From contig NZ_AP023360.1 of assembly GCF_018326265.1 (NCBI RefSeq), positions 1,293,501 through 1,357,500 on the forward strand: a stretch of 64,000 nucleotides of DNA, written 5' to 3'. The notes under the pieces were generated by a model. The model had not been told where the DNA came from and did no database searches. It saw only the letters and a program-made list of their open reading frames with translations. Shown here piece after piece: positions 48,641-58,656 of the stretch (positions within the stretch are counted from its first letter, which is position 1; each line of letters starts with the position of its first letter). A program made the translations under genes and the position numbers. This DNA is from Catellatospora sp. IY07-71. Its GTDB lineage: Bacteria; Actinomycetota; Actinomycetes; Mycobacteriales; Micromonosporaceae.

Positions 48641-49645
48641 CTAGGCCGGGCGGCCGTAGCTGTGGATGTTGCCGTCGTCCATCTTGCGCATCCGGATGGG
48701 CAGCCCCGAGCGTGAGGCGTGCACGATCCAGCCGTTGCCCGCGTACATGCCGACGTGGTGCAGGTCGCTGTAATAGAAGACCAGGTCGCCGGGTCTCAGC
48801 TCGGACCGGCTGACCGACTTCACCTCGGCCCGCTGCGCCTTGGCGTTGTGCGGCAGCGACACACCCGCCGCACGCCACGCGGCCATGGTGAGCCCGGAGC
48901 AGTCGAAGTTGTCCGGGCCGGCGGCGCCCCAGACGTAGATCTTGCCGATCTGCTTGCAGGCGTACTTGACCGCCTGCGCGCCGGCGCCGCCCGGATACGA
49001 CGTCGGGCAGGGCACCGGGGCCAGCTCACCGATGCCGGACTGGCTGCCGTACGCGTCGAGCCGCAGCTTGTTCAGCTTCTTGATCTCGGCTTCGATCGCC
49101 TTGGCGCGCGCGGCCTGCTCGGCCTCGGTCTTCGTCAGCTGCGCCACCAGCTCGTCGAGCGGCCTCTTCACCTCATCCAAGGCGGACTTCGCGGCGAGCA
49201 CGTCGGCGATGCGGGACTTCTTGTCGTGCGCCAGCTGGTCGAGCACCAGCAGGCGTTCGGCCATCGCGCCCGCGTCACCGCTGCTCAGGAAGGCGTTGGC
49301 CTGGGCCAGCGCGCCGCCGCGATAGAGCTGGTCGGCCAGCACGCCGATGCGGGTGCGGGTGACGAGGACCTGCTGCTCCAAGGGCGCGAGCTGCGCGTTG
49401 AGCTCGTCGGCCTTCTTCTTCTGCTTGGTCAGCTTGATCTTCGTGGCGTTGTGCTCCTCGATGACCGGCTCGAGCTTGTTCCACTGCGCGTCGATCTGCT
49501 TCTCGATCTCGGCGGGGGTGGGGTTCGCGTGCGCGGGGGCCGCGGGCGCGAGCAGGGCGAGGGTCACGGCGGCCGCCGTCAGCAGGCCGCGGCGTATTCG
49601 TGGTGCGCTGGGGAGCCCTTCCAGGGGCCGATTATGGCTGTCCAC
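48641..49645 (-). CDS. NlpC/P60 cell-wall peptidase with coiled coil (1)
   Basis: 334 aa. A signal peptide (residues ~18-42) is followed by a long coiled coil (~45-190) of RipA/PcsB type and a C40 peptidase domain (~225-334) with Cys in NFDCSGLTMAAW and His in DLHHVGMYAG and IVHASR. It should cleave peptidoglycan stem peptides outside the membrane, often after division. The two C40 genes here are paralogues flanking an amidase gene. Confidence 0.92.
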   Translation of the reverse strand: MDSHNRPLEGLPSAPRIRRGLLTAAAVTLALLAPAAPAHANPTPAEIEKQIDAQWNKLEPVIEEHNATKIKLTKQKKKADELNAQLAPLEQQVLVTRTRIGVLADQLYRGGALAQANAFLSSGDAGAMAERLLVLDQLAHDKKSRIADVLAAKSALDEVKRPLDELVAQLTKTEAEQAARAKAIEAEIKKLNKLRLDAYGSQSGIGELAPVPCPTSYPGGAGAQAVKYACKQIGKIYVWGAAGPDNFDCSGLTMAAWRAAGVSLPHNAKAQRAEVKSVSRSELRPGDLVFYYSDLHHVGMYAGNGWIVHASRSGLPIRMRKMDDGNIHSYGRPA

Positions 49646-49717
49646 GAGGATTCACGTTAGGCAGCACCGTCACAAGAACGCAAACCAGCTCGATGTCCTC
49701 GCGTGTCAACTGCGGGT

Positions 49718-50536
49718 TCATCCGATGTCGACGAAGACGTCGTCGAGGGTCCCGTGGAACTGGTCGTTGTTCACGGCCACGCCCTTGCCGCCGATGCGCA
49801 GCGGGGCGTCGTTGGTGATGTCCAGCTCGGCAGGAATCGTGATCTCCGCCTCGGCCGCGCCGTCAACCTCGATACGCAGCCGGTCACCCTCGCGTACGCA
49901 GGCGATCCGGTGCCACTGCCCGTCGGCCACCGTGCGCTTGGCCTTCACCACGTGGATGCCGTTGACCCCGGCCACCGGCCCGGCCACCACGCAGCTCGGC
50001 AGCCCCTTGGCCCCGTCGACCTGCAACTTGAACTGGCTGCCGGTCTGCGAGTAGCCCTTCTGCACCACATTGGAGCCATCGCTGGTCTCCTCGGCGGTCA
50101 TCAGCACCGCCGCGCCCCAGTGCAGCCTGCCCGTACCGGGGTTGAGCGAGGCGCCCGCGCTCGACTCCAGGATCGCGCGCGGGCACTGCTTGGGGTCGGC
50201 CTCCTGGCACCGCGCCGGGAAGTGCACCGCCCAGCCGCCGTCCCGCGGCACCAGGCGGACCTCGCCGCCGGTCGACCGCTCCTCGCGCACCGCCGTCTGC
50301 TCGCCGCCGGCGACCCGGGCCACGGTCAGCCCGTCACTGAAGTCGAGCAGCACCCCGTGCGCGCCGACCGCGCGCGACGGTGCCGCGCTCGGGCTGGGCG
50401 GGGCCGCGGAGGACGGCGCCGAGGACGGTGCCGCCGCGTCCGGGACCGGCCCGTCCTGCCGCAGGACCAGCACCACGACCACCGCCGCGACCGCGACCAG
50501 GCCGAACGCCGCCGCTATCCACCATCTGCCTCGCAT
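49718..50536 (-). CDS. Membrane-anchored LamG-like lectin protein
   Basis: 272 aa. An N-terminal helix (WWIAAAFGLVAVAAVVVVLVL) anchors it, followed by a Pro/Ala/Ser-rich stalk (~30-60). The rest is a concanavalin-A/LamG-like beta-sandwich (~65-272), with QTGSQFKLQVDGAKG and WHRIACVREGDRLRIEVDG the typical LamG strand pair. It probably binds a glycan outside the membrane. Divergent from the amidase gene. Confidence 0.85.
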   Translation of the reverse strand: MRGRWWIAAAFGLVAVAAVVVVLVLRQDGPVPDAAAPSSAPSSAAPPSPSAAPSRAVGAHGVLLDFSDGLTVARVAGGEQTAVREERSTGGEVRLVPRDGGWAVHFPARCQEADPKQCPRAILESSAGASLNPGTGRLHWGAAVLMTAEETSDGSNVVQKGYSQTGSQFKLQVDGAKGLPSCVVAGPVAGVNGIHVVKAKRTVADGQWHRIACVREGDRLRIEVDGAAEAEITIPAELDITNDAPLRIGGKGVAVNNDQFHGTLDDVFVDIG

Positions 50537-50718
50537 TCGCTCATCTTTACCAGATGTCGTGAGCAGACCGTGTCACCGCTTCGGACAGCGCGTTTGTCGG
50601 TAAAGCGGCTCATCCTATTGAAGATAAGTTTCAATTTCGAAACCAGTCACGTCAACTATTGACTACCCGACCGGCCGAAGGCAGGGTGACCGCATCGGAC
50701 ACTCGAAGGGAGCCGAAA

Positions 50719-52692
50719 GTGTCACCCCGAATCCCCCTGCGCCGCCTGGCGGTGCTCACCGCGGCGGGCGTGGGCCTGGCCGCCGGCCTGGTGCCGGTCG
50801 CCGCCCAGGCCGAGCCGCCACCGTCCCGCCAGGCCGACTACCAGGCCGCCGCCGAGGAGTACGGCGTACCCGTCGCGGTGCTGCTCGGCGTGTCCTACCT
50901 GGAGTCCCGCTGGGACGCCAACGCCGGGACGCCCAGCACCTCCGGCGGTTACGGCCCGATGCACCTTACCGATGCCACCTACGTGGCCGCGCAGCCCACC
51001 GCCGTTCCGGAGAACGTCGAGCCGGCCGTGCCCGAGGACGCCCGCGGTGACGACAGCCGCCCCAAGGCCGCCGGGCACCCGACGGACGCCCCGCCGCCCG
51101 CCGAGGCGGCGCTGCACACCCTGCCGGCTGCCGCGGCGCTGACCGGGCTGAGCGCCGAGGCGCTGCGCACCGACCCCGTCGCCAACATCCGGGGCGGCGC
51201 CGCGCTGCTGGCGTCGTACCAGCAGCAGCTGGACGGCCCGCGCGGCGCCGACAGCGACCCGAACGCCTGGTACGCCGCGGTGGCCCGCTACTCCGGCGCC
51301 GACAACGAGCAGGCCGCCGCCGCGTTCGCCGACGAGGTCTACGCGACGCTGCGCGACGGTGCCAGCCGCACCACCGACGAGGGCCACCCGCTCGCCCTGC
51401 CCGGCCGCGGCGTCAACCCGGTCAAGGAGTGGCTGTCCCGGCTCGGCCTGCCCCGGCTGGAGCGGCCGGACGGCATCGAGTGCCCGATCGACATCTCCTG
51501 CGAATCGCTGCCCGCGCCCTACCAGGCGTTCGGCGACGGCGACTACGGCAACCACGACCTGGGCAACCGGCCGCAGTCGCAGCGCATCGAGTACATCGTC
51601 ATCCACGACACCGAGGGAAGCTGGGCCACCACCCTGCGGCTCATCTCCGACCCGACGTACGTGAGCTGGCACTACACCCTGCGCTCGGTCGACGGGCACA
51701 TCGCCCAGCACGTGAAGTCGAAGAACGTCGCCTGGCACGCGGGCAACTGGTTCGTCAACGCCAAGGCGATCGGCCTGGAGCACGAGGGCTTCGCCGCGCA
51801 CGGCGGCTGGTACACCGAGGCGCTCTACCGCACCTCCGCGAAGCTGGTGCGGCACCTGGCGCTGCGGCTCGGCATCCCGCTGGACCGCAACCACATCATC
51901 GGCCACGACAACGTGCCCGGCACCATCTCGTCGACGATCTCCGGCATGCACTGGGACCCGGGCCCGTACTGGGACTGGGCGCACTACTTCGAGCTGCTCA
52001 AGGCGCCGTTCCGGGGCCTGCCGGAGCCGCTGGCCGGGCACGCCGGGCTGGTCACGCTCAACCCCGACTACGCCACCAACAAGCCCGCCTTCACCGGCTG
52101 CACCGGCGCGGGGACCAACCCGTGCCCGGCCCGCTCCAGCTCCTCGGTGATCCTGCGTACCGCGCCGAACCTCACCGCGCCGCTGGTGCGCGACCCGGGC
52201 CGGTGCGGCACCAAGGCCAGCACCATGACGGTCAGCGACCACTGCGCGCGGGGCTCCGCCGGGCAGACCTTCGCCGTCGCCGAGCGCACCGCCGAGTGGA
52301 CCGCGATCTGGTACCTCGGCCAGAAGGCCTGGTTCCGCAACGCCGACGCCGGCCCGCTGTGGAACACCGGCTTCCTGGTCGAGCCGAAACCGGGCCTGGC
52401 GAGCATCCCGGTGTTCGGGCGGGCCTACCCGGAGGCGGCGGCATACCCGGCGGGCGTGCCCGTGCAGGCGGTCAGCGCGTACACGCAGTACACGATCGCG
52501 GCGGGCCAGCGCTACGCGGCCGGTCCGGTGCTGACGAGCGAGTACTACCGGGCCAGCACGTTCGACTGGTCGTCGCCCGGCGACGGCACCGTCATCCGCG
52601 GCGACACGCAGTACGTGCAGATCCAGTTCGGCCACCGCATCGGGTACGTGAAGCGCGACGACGTGGTGATCCGCCCGGCCGTCGTCTACTGA
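50719..52692 (+). CDS. N-acetylmuramoyl-L-alanine amidase, multidomain
   Basis: 657 aa from GTG, with GAAGGGAG about 6 bases upstream. A signal peptide (~5-32) precedes a lysozyme/SLT-like region (~38-220, LLGVSYLESRWDANAG). An Amidase_2 domain follows (~300-450) with YIVIHDTEGSW, the Zn-ligand region NHIIGHDNVPG and AIGLEHEGF, and an SH3-like or similar C-terminal part (~470-657). A combined goose-type muramidase-like and amidase architecture suggests a peptidoglycan hydrolase. The TTG at 50659 is not used. Confidence 0.9.
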   Translation: MSPRIPLRRLAVLTAAGVGLAAGLVPVAAQAEPPPSRQADYQAAAEEYGVPVAVLLGVSYLESRWDANAGTPSTSGGYGPMHLTDATYVAAQPTAVPENVEPAVPEDARGDDSRPKAAGHPTDAPPPAEAALHTLPAAAALTGLSAEALRTDPVANIRGGAALLASYQQQLDGPRGADSDPNAWYAAVARYSGADNEQAAAAFADEVYATLRDGASRTTDEGHPLALPGRGVNPVKEWLSRLGLPRLERPDGIECPIDISCESLPAPYQAFGDGDYGNHDLGNRPQSQRIEYIVIHDTEGSWATTLRLISDPTYVSWHYTLRSVDGHIAQHVKSKNVAWHAGNWFVNAKAIGLEHEGFAAHGGWYTEALYRTSAKLVRHLALRLGIPLDRNHIIGHDNVPGTISSTISGMHWDPGPYWDWAHYFELLKAPFRGLPEPLAGHAGLVTLNPDYATNKPAFTGCTGAGTNPCPARSSSSVILRTAPNLTAPLVRDPGRCGTKASTMTVSDHCARGSAGQTFAVAERTAEWTAIWYLGQKAWFRNADAGPLWNTGFLVEPKPGLASIPVFGRAYPEAAAYPAGVPVQAVSAYTQYTIAAGQRYAAGPVLTSEYYRASTFDWSSPGDGTVIRGDTQYVQIQFGHRIGYVKRDDVVIRPAVVY

Positions 52693-52705
52693 CCCACCGC
52701 AACGG

Positions 52706-52743
52706 AGAAGGGCTCCCCGCGATCCGCGGAGAGCCCTTCTTTC
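52706..52743. terminator. Bidirectional terminator, amidase / C40 (2)
   Basis: A 16-bp stem (52706-52721 with 52725-52740, one mismatch) and T-rich tail stand between the convergent amidase and second NlpC/P60 genes. Confidence 0.8.
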
Positions 52744-52753
52744 ACGCTCGTCG

Positions 52754-53755
52754 TCAGCTCGGGCGTACGTACCCGGCGACCGGCATGTACTTGATGTACG
52801 CCATGCGGACCACGTCGCCGGTGTGCGGCGCGTGCACCATGACCCGCTCGCCGCCCACGGTGCCGACGTAGATGCCGACATGGTGCAGGTCGCTGAAGAA
52901 GAAGACCAGGTCACCGACCCTGGCGTTGGCCGCGCTGACCCGGGTGCCCTCGCCCCACTGGTCCTTGGTGTAGTGCGACAGGCTCACCCCGGCCTGCTTC
53001 CACGCCTGCTGGGTGAGGCCGGAGCAGTCGAAGGTGTTCGGGCCCGCGCTGCCCCACACGTACTTCTTGCTGATCTGCTTGCAGGCCCAAGCCGCGGCGA
53101 TCTGGCCCTTGCCGCTGCCCATCTGCGCCGGGCAGGCACTGCCGATCTTCAGCGAGCCGCCGGGGGCGCCCGAGCCGTAGGCCCGCGTGCGCAGCTTCTG
53201 CAGCTCCGTCATCTGCGCCTCGATGACCTTCTTCTTGGCCGCCATGTCGGCGTCCTTGGCCTTCTGCTCGGCGATCGCGGCGTCCAGCGCCGACTTCTCG
53301 ACGTCGTACTTCGCCTTGGCCTCGGTCGTCGCGGCGATCTGCTGCTGCTTGTCGTGGGCCAGGTACTCCAGGATCATCAGCTGGTCGGCGAACTGCTTCG
53401 GCGAGCCGCCGGACAGCATCGCGTTCACCTGGGCGCTGCGGCCGCCCTTGTAGTACTCGGCGGCGATGACGCCGACGCGGGTGCGGGTGACCTCGACGGT
53501 GAGCCGCAGCGGCGACAGCTTCTGCTCGATCGCCGTCGCCTTCTTCTGCAGCTTCTTCAGGTCGCTGTGGACCTTGTTGTACTCCTCGATCAGCGGTTCG
53601 AGCTTCTCCCAGGTCTTGCTGATCTCAGCTTCGATCTCGGCGATCGTGTCCGGCTCGGCATGCGCGGGCAGCGCCGGCGCGAGGCCGACGAGCAGCGCGG
53701 CGACCAGCACGAGCACGCGGGTGAGCGAACGCGACGCGGTACGGAGGGGGGACAC
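52754..53755 (-). CDS. NlpC/P60 cell-wall peptidase with coiled coil (2)
   Basis: 333 aa from GTG with AGGAG about 7 bases upstream. A signal peptide (~10-36) is followed by a coiled coil (~40-195) and a C40 domain with Cys in NTFDCSGLTQQAW and His in SDLHHVGIYVG. Its organisation equals that of the gene at 48641-49645, though sequences differ enough to be old paralogues. The longer frame to 53914 lacks a signal at its start and is not used. Confidence 0.92.
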   Translation of the reverse strand: MSPLRTASRSLTRVLVLVAALLVGLAPALPAHAEPDTIAEIEAEISKTWEKLEPLIEEYNKVHSDLKKLQKKATAIEQKLSPLRLTVEVTRTRVGVIAAEYYKGGRSAQVNAMLSGGSPKQFADQLMILEYLAHDKQQQIAATTEAKAKYDVEKSALDAAIAEQKAKDADMAAKKKVIEAQMTELQKLRTRAYGSGAPGGSLKIGSACPAQMGSGKGQIAAAWACKQISKKYVWGSAGPNTFDCSGLTQQAWKQAGVSLSHYTKDQWGEGTRVSAANARVGDLVFFFSDLHHVGIYVGTVGGERVMVHAPHTGDVVRMAYIKYMPVAGYVRPS

Positions 53756-53964
53756 CGGAGCTCCTTTTCCGCCTACCGCGACCGGGCGAAGGAGGGGAGC
53801 CCTGTCAGCGGTGTCCGGTGCGGGGTCGCGAGGGGTCACGGCCCGGCGTACGCACCAGACGGACACCAACCCTAGAAAACAAGGTGAGCCGGTTTCAAGC
53901 CGCCGACAGGACAACTTCGCTGAGCTGCGCGAATGTCACGCAGCGTGCCCCAGCAGACCCGCGT

Positions 53965-54975
53965 TCACGCAGCCGGCGCCATGATCGCGTTCAGCACGTC
54001 GTCCAGCGTGACCACGCCCACCGGCACCTGTCCCTCGCTCACCAGCACGATGTGGCGACGCTCGCGGCGCATCGACAGCAGCAGCTCGGCCAGCGAGCGG
54101 TCCGGCGGCACGATCGCCAGCGGCCGGATCAGCCCGCCGGGGATCGGCTCGCGGCGGCTCGCGCCCTCCATGCCCAGCACGTCCTTGATGTGCACGAAGC
54201 CCAGCACCCGCCGGCTCCCCCGCGACACCACCGGGAAGCGGGACCGCCCGGTGCGCGTCGCCAGCACCTCCAGCGTCGCCGGAGAGGTGTCGTCGGTGAC
54301 GCTGGTGACCGACGACCACGGCCGCAGTGCGTCCGCCGCCGTCCGCTGGTTCAGGGCCAGCGCGCCCGCGATCCGCGCATGCTGCTCCGGGTCCAGCAGG
54401 CCCTCGGTGTGCGCCTGGGCCACCAGCCCGGCCAGCTCCTCCGCCGTGAACACGGTCTTCACCGCGTCGGCCGCCTCGATCCGCCACAGCCGCAGCACCT
54501 GCCGCGCCGCCCACTTCATCGCCACCAGCAGCGGCTTGGTCGCCACGCAGAAGGCCAGCATCGGCGGGCCCAGCCACAGCACGCTCGCCTCGGGACCGGC
54601 CAGGGTGATGTTCTTCGGCACCATCTCGCCGATCACCGTGTGCAGGAAGACCACGATGAGCAGGGCGATCACGAACGCGGTGGGATGCAGCATGTTCTGC
54701 GGCAGACCGAGCGCACCGAACGGCTTCTCGATGAAGTGCGCCAGCGCCGGCTCCGCGATCGCGCCCAGCGCCAGCGAGCACAGCGTGATGCCGAGCTGCG
54801 CGCCCGCGATCATCAGCGGGATCTGGTTCATCGCGGACAGCGCCCACTTCGCGGGGCGCGAGGTCTGCGCCTTCGGCTCGATGACGGTACGCCGGGACGC
54901 GATCAGCGCGAACTCGGCGCCGACGAAGAACGCGTTGCCGAGCAGCAGCCCGACCGTGATGAGCAGCTCAGTCAT
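53965..54975 (-). CDS. DUF21/CBS membrane protein (CNNM/CorC type)
   Basis: 336 aa. An N-terminal DUF21 domain of three or four helices (~1-180), with GAEFALIASRRTVIEPKAQTSRP, precedes paired CBS domains (~200-330). The family is linked to Mg2+ or Co2+ efflux or transport, often in pairs. It overlaps its neighbour by 8 bases; together they form a two-gene operon. It lacks the C-terminal CorC_HlyC domain. Confidence 0.9.
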   Translation of the reverse strand: MTELLITVGLLLGNAFFVGAEFALIASRRTVIEPKAQTSRPAKWALSAMNQIPLMIAGAQLGITLCSLALGAIAEPALAHFIEKPFGALGLPQNMLHPTAFVIALLIVVFLHTVIGEMVPKNITLAGPEASVLWLGPPMLAFCVATKPLLVAMKWAARQVLRLWRIEAADAVKTVFTAEELAGLVAQAHTEGLLDPEQHARIAGALALNQRTAADALRPWSSVTSVTDDTSPATLEVLATRTGRSRFPVVSRGSRRVLGFVHIKDVLGMEGASRREPIPGGLIRPLAIVPPDRSLAELLLSMRRERRHIVLVSEGQVPVGVVTLDDVLNAIMAPAA

Positions 54976-56275
54976 CGTCGTCGCCCGCCAGCCGCACCAG
55001 GCGCACCTGCTCCACCCGGTGCCGGTCCATCTCCACCACCGTGAACTCCCAGTCGTTGGCCAGCACCGTGTCGCCGACCCCCGGGATCCGGCCCAGCTCC
55101 GCCATCAGGAAGCCGGCGAGCGTCTCGTACGGGCCCTCCGGCAGCCGGAAGCCCGTCTGCTCGTCCAGCTCGTCCTCGCGCAGCATGCCGTCGACCAGCC
55201 AGGTGCGCACGCCGCCCGGCACGGTCACCTCGACCGAGCCGGACTCCTCCTCCTCGGCGGTGTCGTGCTCGTCGGCGATCTCCCCGACCAGCTCCTCCAC
55301 GAGGTCCTCGATGGTCACCACGCCGTCCGTGCCGCCGTACTCGTCGACCACGATGGCGAAGTCGGACCGGCCCGCGCGCAGCGCCGCCACCACCTTGTCC
55401 AGGTCCAGCGAGCCCGGCACCAGCACCGGCTCCCGGGCCACCGCGGCGACCGTGGTCAGCGCGCGCCGGGCCGGGGGCACGGCCAGCGCGTCGTTGACCG
55501 ACACCACACCCGTGACCGTGTCCAGTGTCTGCTCGTACACCGGGAACCGGCTGTGCCCGGTCTCGCGTACCGCCTCGAACAGCTCGGCGACCGTCGCCGA
55601 GCCGGACAGCCCCACCACGTCGATGCGCGGCGTCATCGCCTCGGCCGCGTGCTTGTCGCTGAACCGCACCGTGCGCTGCAGCAGCAGCGCCGTCTCCGTC
55701 GGCAGCGCGCCGGCCTGCGCCGAGATCGCCGCCAGCAGCCCCAGCTCCTCCGGCGAGCGGGCGCTGGCCAGCTCCTCCTGCGGCTCGATGCCCATCCGGC
55801 GCACCAGCCAGTTCGCCGTCTCGTTCAGTGCGTTGATCAGCAGCTTGAAGACGTTGGAGAAGACCCGCATCGGCCCCGCCGTGCGCAGCGCCACCGGCAT
55901 CGGCCGCGACAGCGCCGCGTTCTTCGGCACCAGCTCGCCGAACAGCATCGAGAACAGGGTCGCGATGCCCAGCGAGATCGCGTGGCTCCAGCCCGCGGAC
56001 AGGCCCATCGGCTCGACCAGCGGCCGCAGCGCGGGCTCGGCGAGGTAACCGGTCAGCAGCGCGGTCAGCGTGATGCCGAGCTGCGCCCCCGACAGCTGGA
56101 ACGACAGCTCGCGCAGCGCCCGGCGCACCGTCCGCGCCGGACGCTCACCCCGCTCCGCCCGCGTGTCGATCTCCGCCCGGTCGACCGTGACGAGCGCGAA
56201 CTCGGCCGCCACGAAGAACGCCGTGCCGAGGGTGAGCAGGACGAACAGCAGGATGTACAGGAACTCAGACAGCAC
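54968..56275 (-). CDS. DUF21/CBS/CorC_HlyC membrane protein
   Basis: 435 aa. DUF21 helices (~1-190, AEFALVTVDRAEIDTRAERG), CBS pair (~215-330) and a C-terminal CorC_HlyC domain (~345-430) with VDGMLREDELDEQTGF. This is the longer partner of the downstream gene. The family is called hemolysin C by history; a role in divalent-cation balance is the better guess. Confidence 0.92.
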   Translation of the reverse strand: MLSEFLYILLFVLLTLGTAFFVAAEFALVTVDRAEIDTRAERGERPARTVRRALRELSFQLSGAQLGITLTALLTGYLAEPALRPLVEPMGLSAGWSHAISLGIATLFSMLFGELVPKNAALSRPMPVALRTAGPMRVFSNVFKLLINALNETANWLVRRMGIEPQEELASARSPEELGLLAAISAQAGALPTETALLLQRTVRFSDKHAAEAMTPRIDVVGLSGSATVAELFEAVRETGHSRFPVYEQTLDTVTGVVSVNDALAVPPARRALTTVAAVAREPVLVPGSLDLDKVVAALRAGRSDFAIVVDEYGGTDGVVTIEDLVEELVGEIADEHDTAEEEESGSVEVTVPGGVRTWLVDGMLREDELDEQTGFRLPEGPYETLAGFLMAELGRIPGVGDTVLANDWEFTVVEMDRHRVEQVRLVRLAGDDDD

Positions 56276-56339
56276 GTCGATGACCAGATCACCTCAGCGC
56301 AAGATTCTGCCAGACGGGCGCACCCCGCAGACCCGCTGG

Positions 56340-56421
56340 CTTGATCGTCCGACTTGCCTGGCACCTGTGCGGATCTCGGTCGCGCATTCGCCCATGTGCC
56401 AGGCAAGTCGGATGGTCTTGA
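56340..56421. repeat. REP-like palindromic repeat, copy B
   Basis: Reverse complement of this copy aligns with 17052-17140 along the whole length, with the shared core ATGGGCGAATGCGCG. It fills the gap between the etfD stop and the CBS gene start and has inner arms CGACTTGCC / GGCAAGTCG. Confidence 0.75.
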
Positions 56422-56425
56422 GGGG

Positions 56426-58594
56426 TCAGGCCGCCGGGGTGGGTTTGACGGAGCGGAGGAGGACGGTGGCTACGTCGATGACCTCGACGTCCTCCTGGCC
56501 CTTGGAGCGGACGCCGTCGGTGATCATGGTGGAGCAGAAGGGGCAGCCCACGGCAATGGTCTTCGCGCCGGTGGCCAGGGCCTCCTCGGTGCGCTCGACG
56601 TTGATCCGCTTGCCGATGCGCTCCTCCATCCACATGCGGGCGCCGCCCGCGCCGCAGCAGAACGAGCGCTCCTCGCGGCGGCCCATCTCCAGGATGCCGG
56701 TGCCGTCCCCTGCCGCGGTGGTCGCGCCCGCGCCGATGGCGGCGCCGAGGACCTCACGCGGCGGGGTGAAGACGCGGTTGTGGCGGCCCAGGTAGCACGG
56801 GTCGTGGTAGGTCAGGCCGCCGTCGACGGGCGCGACCGGGGTGAGCTTGCCGGTCTTGACCAGGTGCGCGAGCAGCTCGGTGTGGTGCACGACCTCGACC
56901 TCCAGGCCGAGCTCCTTGTACTCGTTGCCGAGGGTGTTGAAGCAGTGCGGGCAGGTCGCGACGATCTTCAGCGCGCCGGTTTCCTTGATCGTCTCGACGT
57001 TCTGCTGGGCGAGCATCTGGTACACGAACTCGTTGCCGATCCGCCGCGCCGGGTCGCCCGTACAGGTCTCGTTGTTGCCCAGGATCGCGAACTTGACCCC
57101 GGCCTCGTTGAGCAGGCTCGCCACGGCGCGCGTGGTCTTCTTGGCCTTGTCCTCGAAGGCGCCCGCGCAGCCGACCCAGAACAGGTACTCGAACTCCTCC
57201 ACCTCGCCGACGCGCGGCACGGGGAAGTCCAGGCCCTTGGTCCAGTCCTCGCGGGTGTTGGGCGGAGCGCCCCACGGGTTGCCCTTGTTCTCCAGGTTGC
57301 GCAGCATCGCCCCGGCCTCGGACGGGAACGACGACTCGATCATGACCTGGTAGCGGCGCATGTCGACGATGTGGTCGACGTGCTCGATGTCGACCGGGCA
57401 CTGCTCCACGCACGCCCCGCAGGTGGTGCAGGACCACAGCGCGTCGGGGTCGATGACGCCCAGCTCGGCGGCGCCGCCGATGAGCGGCCGCTCGGCCTCG
57501 GCCAGGGCGAGCACGTTGACGCCGGCGAGCTGCTCGGCGGTGCCCTTCTCCTCGCCGGTCAGGTCCTTGCCGCCGCCGGCCAGCAGGTAGGGGGCCTTGG
57601 CGTACGCGTGGTCGCGCAGGCTCAGCACGATCAGCTTCGGCGACAGGGGCTTGCCGGTGTTCCAGGCGGGGCACTGGGACTGGCAGCGGCCGCACTCGGT
57701 GCAGGTCGAGAAGTCCAGCAGGCCCTTCCACCCGAAGTGCTCGACCTGGGACACGCCGAAGGTGTCCTTCTCCGGGTCGGCCTCCTCCAGGTCGATCGGG
57801 GCGCCGTTGGAGGTCATCGGCTTGAGCGCGCCGAGCGCGGGCGCGCCGTCGGCGTTGCGCTTGAAGTAGATGTTGAAGAAGGCCAGGAACCGGTGCCAGG
57901 CCACGCCCATCGTCGGGTTGAGGCCGATCGTGATCGCCCAGCCCATCGACACGCAGATCTTGATCAGCGCGACGATCGTGATCGCGGTCAGCGAGGCGGG
58001 CAGCACCGCGCCGAGGGCGTGCGACAGCGGGGTGGCCCACGCCGGGTGGTGGAACAGCCCGGACGAGACCTTGAACCCGCGGATCAGGAAGCCCAGGACC
58101 AGGACCGTGATGATGATGTACTCGACGAAGTAGCCCTGCCACATCGTCGAGCCGGCGAAGCGCGAGTTGGACTGCTTGTTGGGGCGCTGGCGCAGCCGGA
58201 TCGCGATCAGCACGAGGATCGCGGGGATGCCCAGGATGCCGATCCACTCGGTGACGAACGCGAACACGTCCCAGCCGCCGACGATCGGCAGCTCCCATGC
58301 CGGGTTGACCACCTCGAAGTAGGCGCCGGCCACCAGCGTGGACAGGATGATGAAGGAGATCATCACCAGCCAGTGCGCCGCGCCGACGACCGACCACTTG
58401 AACATCTTCGTGTGGCCGAACGTCTCGGTCAGCATGGTCTTCCACCGCGCGGCCCGGTCGCCCGAGCGCGTCGGGTCGGGCTGGCCCAGCCGGATCACCG
58501 CGAGCATCTGCCGTACCGCTCGCACGACCAGCACCACCGCGACCGCGGTCACGGCCAGCGCGATGACCGTGCTGACGATCTGAACGACGCCCAT
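56426..58594 (-). CDS. etfD: EtfD-type membrane Fe-S oxidoreductase
   Basis: 722 aa. The N-terminal membrane domain has about six helices (~1-250). Two 4Fe-4S motifs, CTECGRCQSQCPAW and CTTCGACVEQCPVD (~275-375), precede two CCG domains (~480-720) with FCCGAGGARMW. This matches the actinobacterial EtfD/FadF-like family, which takes electrons from ETF made by acyl-CoA dehydrogenases and feeds them to menaquinone. The ATG at 58594 has GGGAGG 7 bases upstream. A TTAC-N6-GTAA palindrome like the pair before the acyl-CoA dehydrogenase lies 63 bases upstream. Confidence 0.9.
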   Translation of the reverse strand: MGVVQIVSTVIALAVTAVAVVLVVRAVRQMLAVIRLGQPDPTRSGDRAARWKTMLTETFGHTKMFKWSVVGAAHWLVMISFIILSTLVAGAYFEVVNPAWELPIVGGWDVFAFVTEWIGILGIPAILVLIAIRLRQRPNKQSNSRFAGSTMWQGYFVEYIIITVLVLGFLIRGFKVSSGLFHHPAWATPLSHALGAVLPASLTAITIVALIKICVSMGWAITIGLNPTMGVAWHRFLAFFNIYFKRNADGAPALGALKPMTSNGAPIDLEEADPEKDTFGVSQVEHFGWKGLLDFSTCTECGRCQSQCPAWNTGKPLSPKLIVLSLRDHAYAKAPYLLAGGGKDLTGEEKGTAEQLAGVNVLALAEAERPLIGGAAELGVIDPDALWSCTTCGACVEQCPVDIEHVDHIVDMRRYQVMIESSFPSEAGAMLRNLENKGNPWGAPPNTREDWTKGLDFPVPRVGEVEEFEYLFWVGCAGAFEDKAKKTTRAVASLLNEAGVKFAILGNNETCTGDPARRIGNEFVYQMLAQQNVETIKETGALKIVATCPHCFNTLGNEYKELGLEVEVVHHTELLAHLVKTGKLTPVAPVDGGLTYHDPCYLGRHNRVFTPPREVLGAAIGAGATTAAGDGTGILEMGRREERSFCCGAGGARMWMEERIGKRINVERTEEALATGAKTIAVGCPFCSTMITDGVRSKGQEDVEVIDVATVLLRSVKPTPAA

Positions 58595-58656
58595 ACCCAC
58601 GCCTCCCTGCGTCGGATCAGCCCTGTGTATACGTCCCTCCGGAGCTTACGCCCTAG

